Notes under the pieces: generated by a model
The model's input: only the letters and a program-made list of their open reading frames with translations
What the model was told of the DNA's origin: nothing
Database searches by the model: none
Assembly: GCF_036240795.1 (NCBI RefSeq)
Contig: NZ_CP108454.1
Location: 2,108,001 to 2,172,000, forward strand
Origin: Streptomyces sp. NBC_01268
Lineage (GTDB): Bacteria; Actinomycetota; Actinomycetes; Streptomycetales; Streptomycetaceae
Direction: 5' to 3'
DNA length: 64,000 nucleotides
Translations under genes and position numbers: made by a program
Shown: piece by piece, positions 63,475 through 64,000 of the stretch
Numbering within the stretch: the first letter of the stretch is position 1
How the letters are laid out: the number at the start of each line of letters is the position of its first letter

Positions 63475-64000
63475 GTGCCGTTCACACTGAGCCATGCCGC
63501 CGCCGTCCTGCCGGGCATCCGGAGCGACGGCCGAGCGCGCGGGCCCCTGGTGGCCTCGGCGCTCGTCGCGGGCTCCTTCTCCCCCGACCTGACCTACTTC
63601 GCGGCCACCGCCGTACCCGGCGCGATGCAGTTCGGGAACGTCACCCACTCACCGCTCGGCGTCGTCACGGTCGACGTCCTGATCACGGCGGCGCTGGTGG
63701 CGCTGTGGCTGATGGTGCGTGAGCCGCTGGTGGGACTGCTGCCGCGCCGGTGGAACGGCCGGGTGTACGGGTTCGTCCGGGGCCGCCCGTGGCGGGAGCG
63801 GCGGCCGGCCGGGCTCGTCCTCTGGTTCGGTCTCTCTGCGGTGCTGGGCGCGACGACCCACGTGGTGTGGGACGCGTTCACCCACCTCGACCGCTGGGGC
63901 ACCCGGCTGATCCCGTTCCTGGGCGAGATCGTCGGCGGCTTCCCCGTCTATCTGTACGCGCAGTACGGCGGTTCGGCGCTGGCGCTGGTCCTGCTCGGCT
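63475..64000 (+). CDS. DUF4184-family membrane protein, cut by right edge
   Basis: The first 175 residues start at GTG 63475 (PFTLSHAAAVLPG), the normal DUF4184 beginning. The visible part has HAAAVLPG, SFSPDLTYF, FGNVTHSPLGV and THVVWDAFTH, with conserved histidines and several hydrophobic segments, suggesting a membrane metal hydrolase-like protein. The C-terminal part lies outside the window. Function is unknown. Confidence 0.85.
   Translation, partial: MPFTLSHAAAVLPGIRSDGRARGPLVASALVAGSFSPDLTYFAATAVPGAMQFGNVTHSPLGVVTVDVLITAALVALWLMVREPLVGLLPRRWNGRVYGFVRGRPWRERRPAGLVLWFGLSAVLGATTHVVWDAFTHLDRWGTRLIPFLGEIVGGFPVYLYAQYGGSALALVLLG

Overview
This window looks like chromosomal DNA of a Streptomyces or a very close relative. 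The GC content is very high (over 70% by eye, not counted) and many genes start with GTG. Developmental and lineage markers are present: WhiA, a sortase-anchored long chaplin, mycothiol-type enzyme families, an SPW_0924-type small membrane protein, and lysine/alanine-rich tails. The central-metabolism, DNA-repair and translation genes have full-length, conserved products, so this is core chromosome. I see no prophage, integrative element or CRISPR array.

Layout, left half. Positions 1-2000 hold the glycolytic pair gap-pgk (pgk runs off the left edge). A secreted zinc carboxypeptidase sits between gap and the tightly overlapped operon uvrC-rapZ-yvcK-whiA (5151-10160). From 10.2 to 15.2 kb there is accessory material: an SDR enzyme, a coupled pair of exported proteins (a papain-like protease and a membrane-anchored partner), an XRE-type regulator, a Tat-exported Rieske protein and a PfkB kinase. 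uvrA (15.3-18.3 kb) is followed by a DinB/mycothiol-type protein, a metallo-beta-lactamase-fold hydrolase and an MHS transporter. At 21.3-25.0 kb a TerC/TerD block is preceded by a manganese (yybP-ykoY) riboswitch in front of terC. uvrB, an MHYT membrane sensor, an alkyltransferase and an MFS exporter follow.

Layout, right half. From 30.5 to 41 kb there are secreted and sugar-related genes: a discoidin-metallophosphatase operon, a cupin, a C39-like peptidase plus lipoprotein, psuG-psuK for pseudouridine breakdown, a MITE-like element, a degenerate uridine-kinase-like protein, and an SDR-MerR pair with a classic MerR operator. An HxlR regulator faces an AlaA-type aminotransferase. Next comes the most unusual feature, a circularly permuted tRNA-like RNA at 43251-43359 (minus strand) resembling the tRNA-mimic module of bacterial Y RNAs (YrlA). 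It lies downstream of a conserved gene of unknown function. The remainder has a DUF2293 protein, the chaplin, a SWIM/SNF2 helicase pair, coaE, a PAC2 protein, rpsA with a good vegetative promoter and a U-tract terminator, an SAM methyltransferase, HrpB helicase, a DUF3068 protein with a 46-residue companion, a lytic transglycosylase, and the start of a DUF4184 membrane protein.

The observations I would follow first are: (1) the permuted tRNA mimic and its neighbour protein, with no Ro60 (TROVE) gene in the window; (2) the 171-bp palindromic element inserted in a CTAG that supplied the stop codons of two convergent genes; (3) the terC riboswitch, whose closing strand is exactly complementary to the terC Shine-Dalgarno; and (4) a 15-copy octamer repeat upstream of an exported peptidase.
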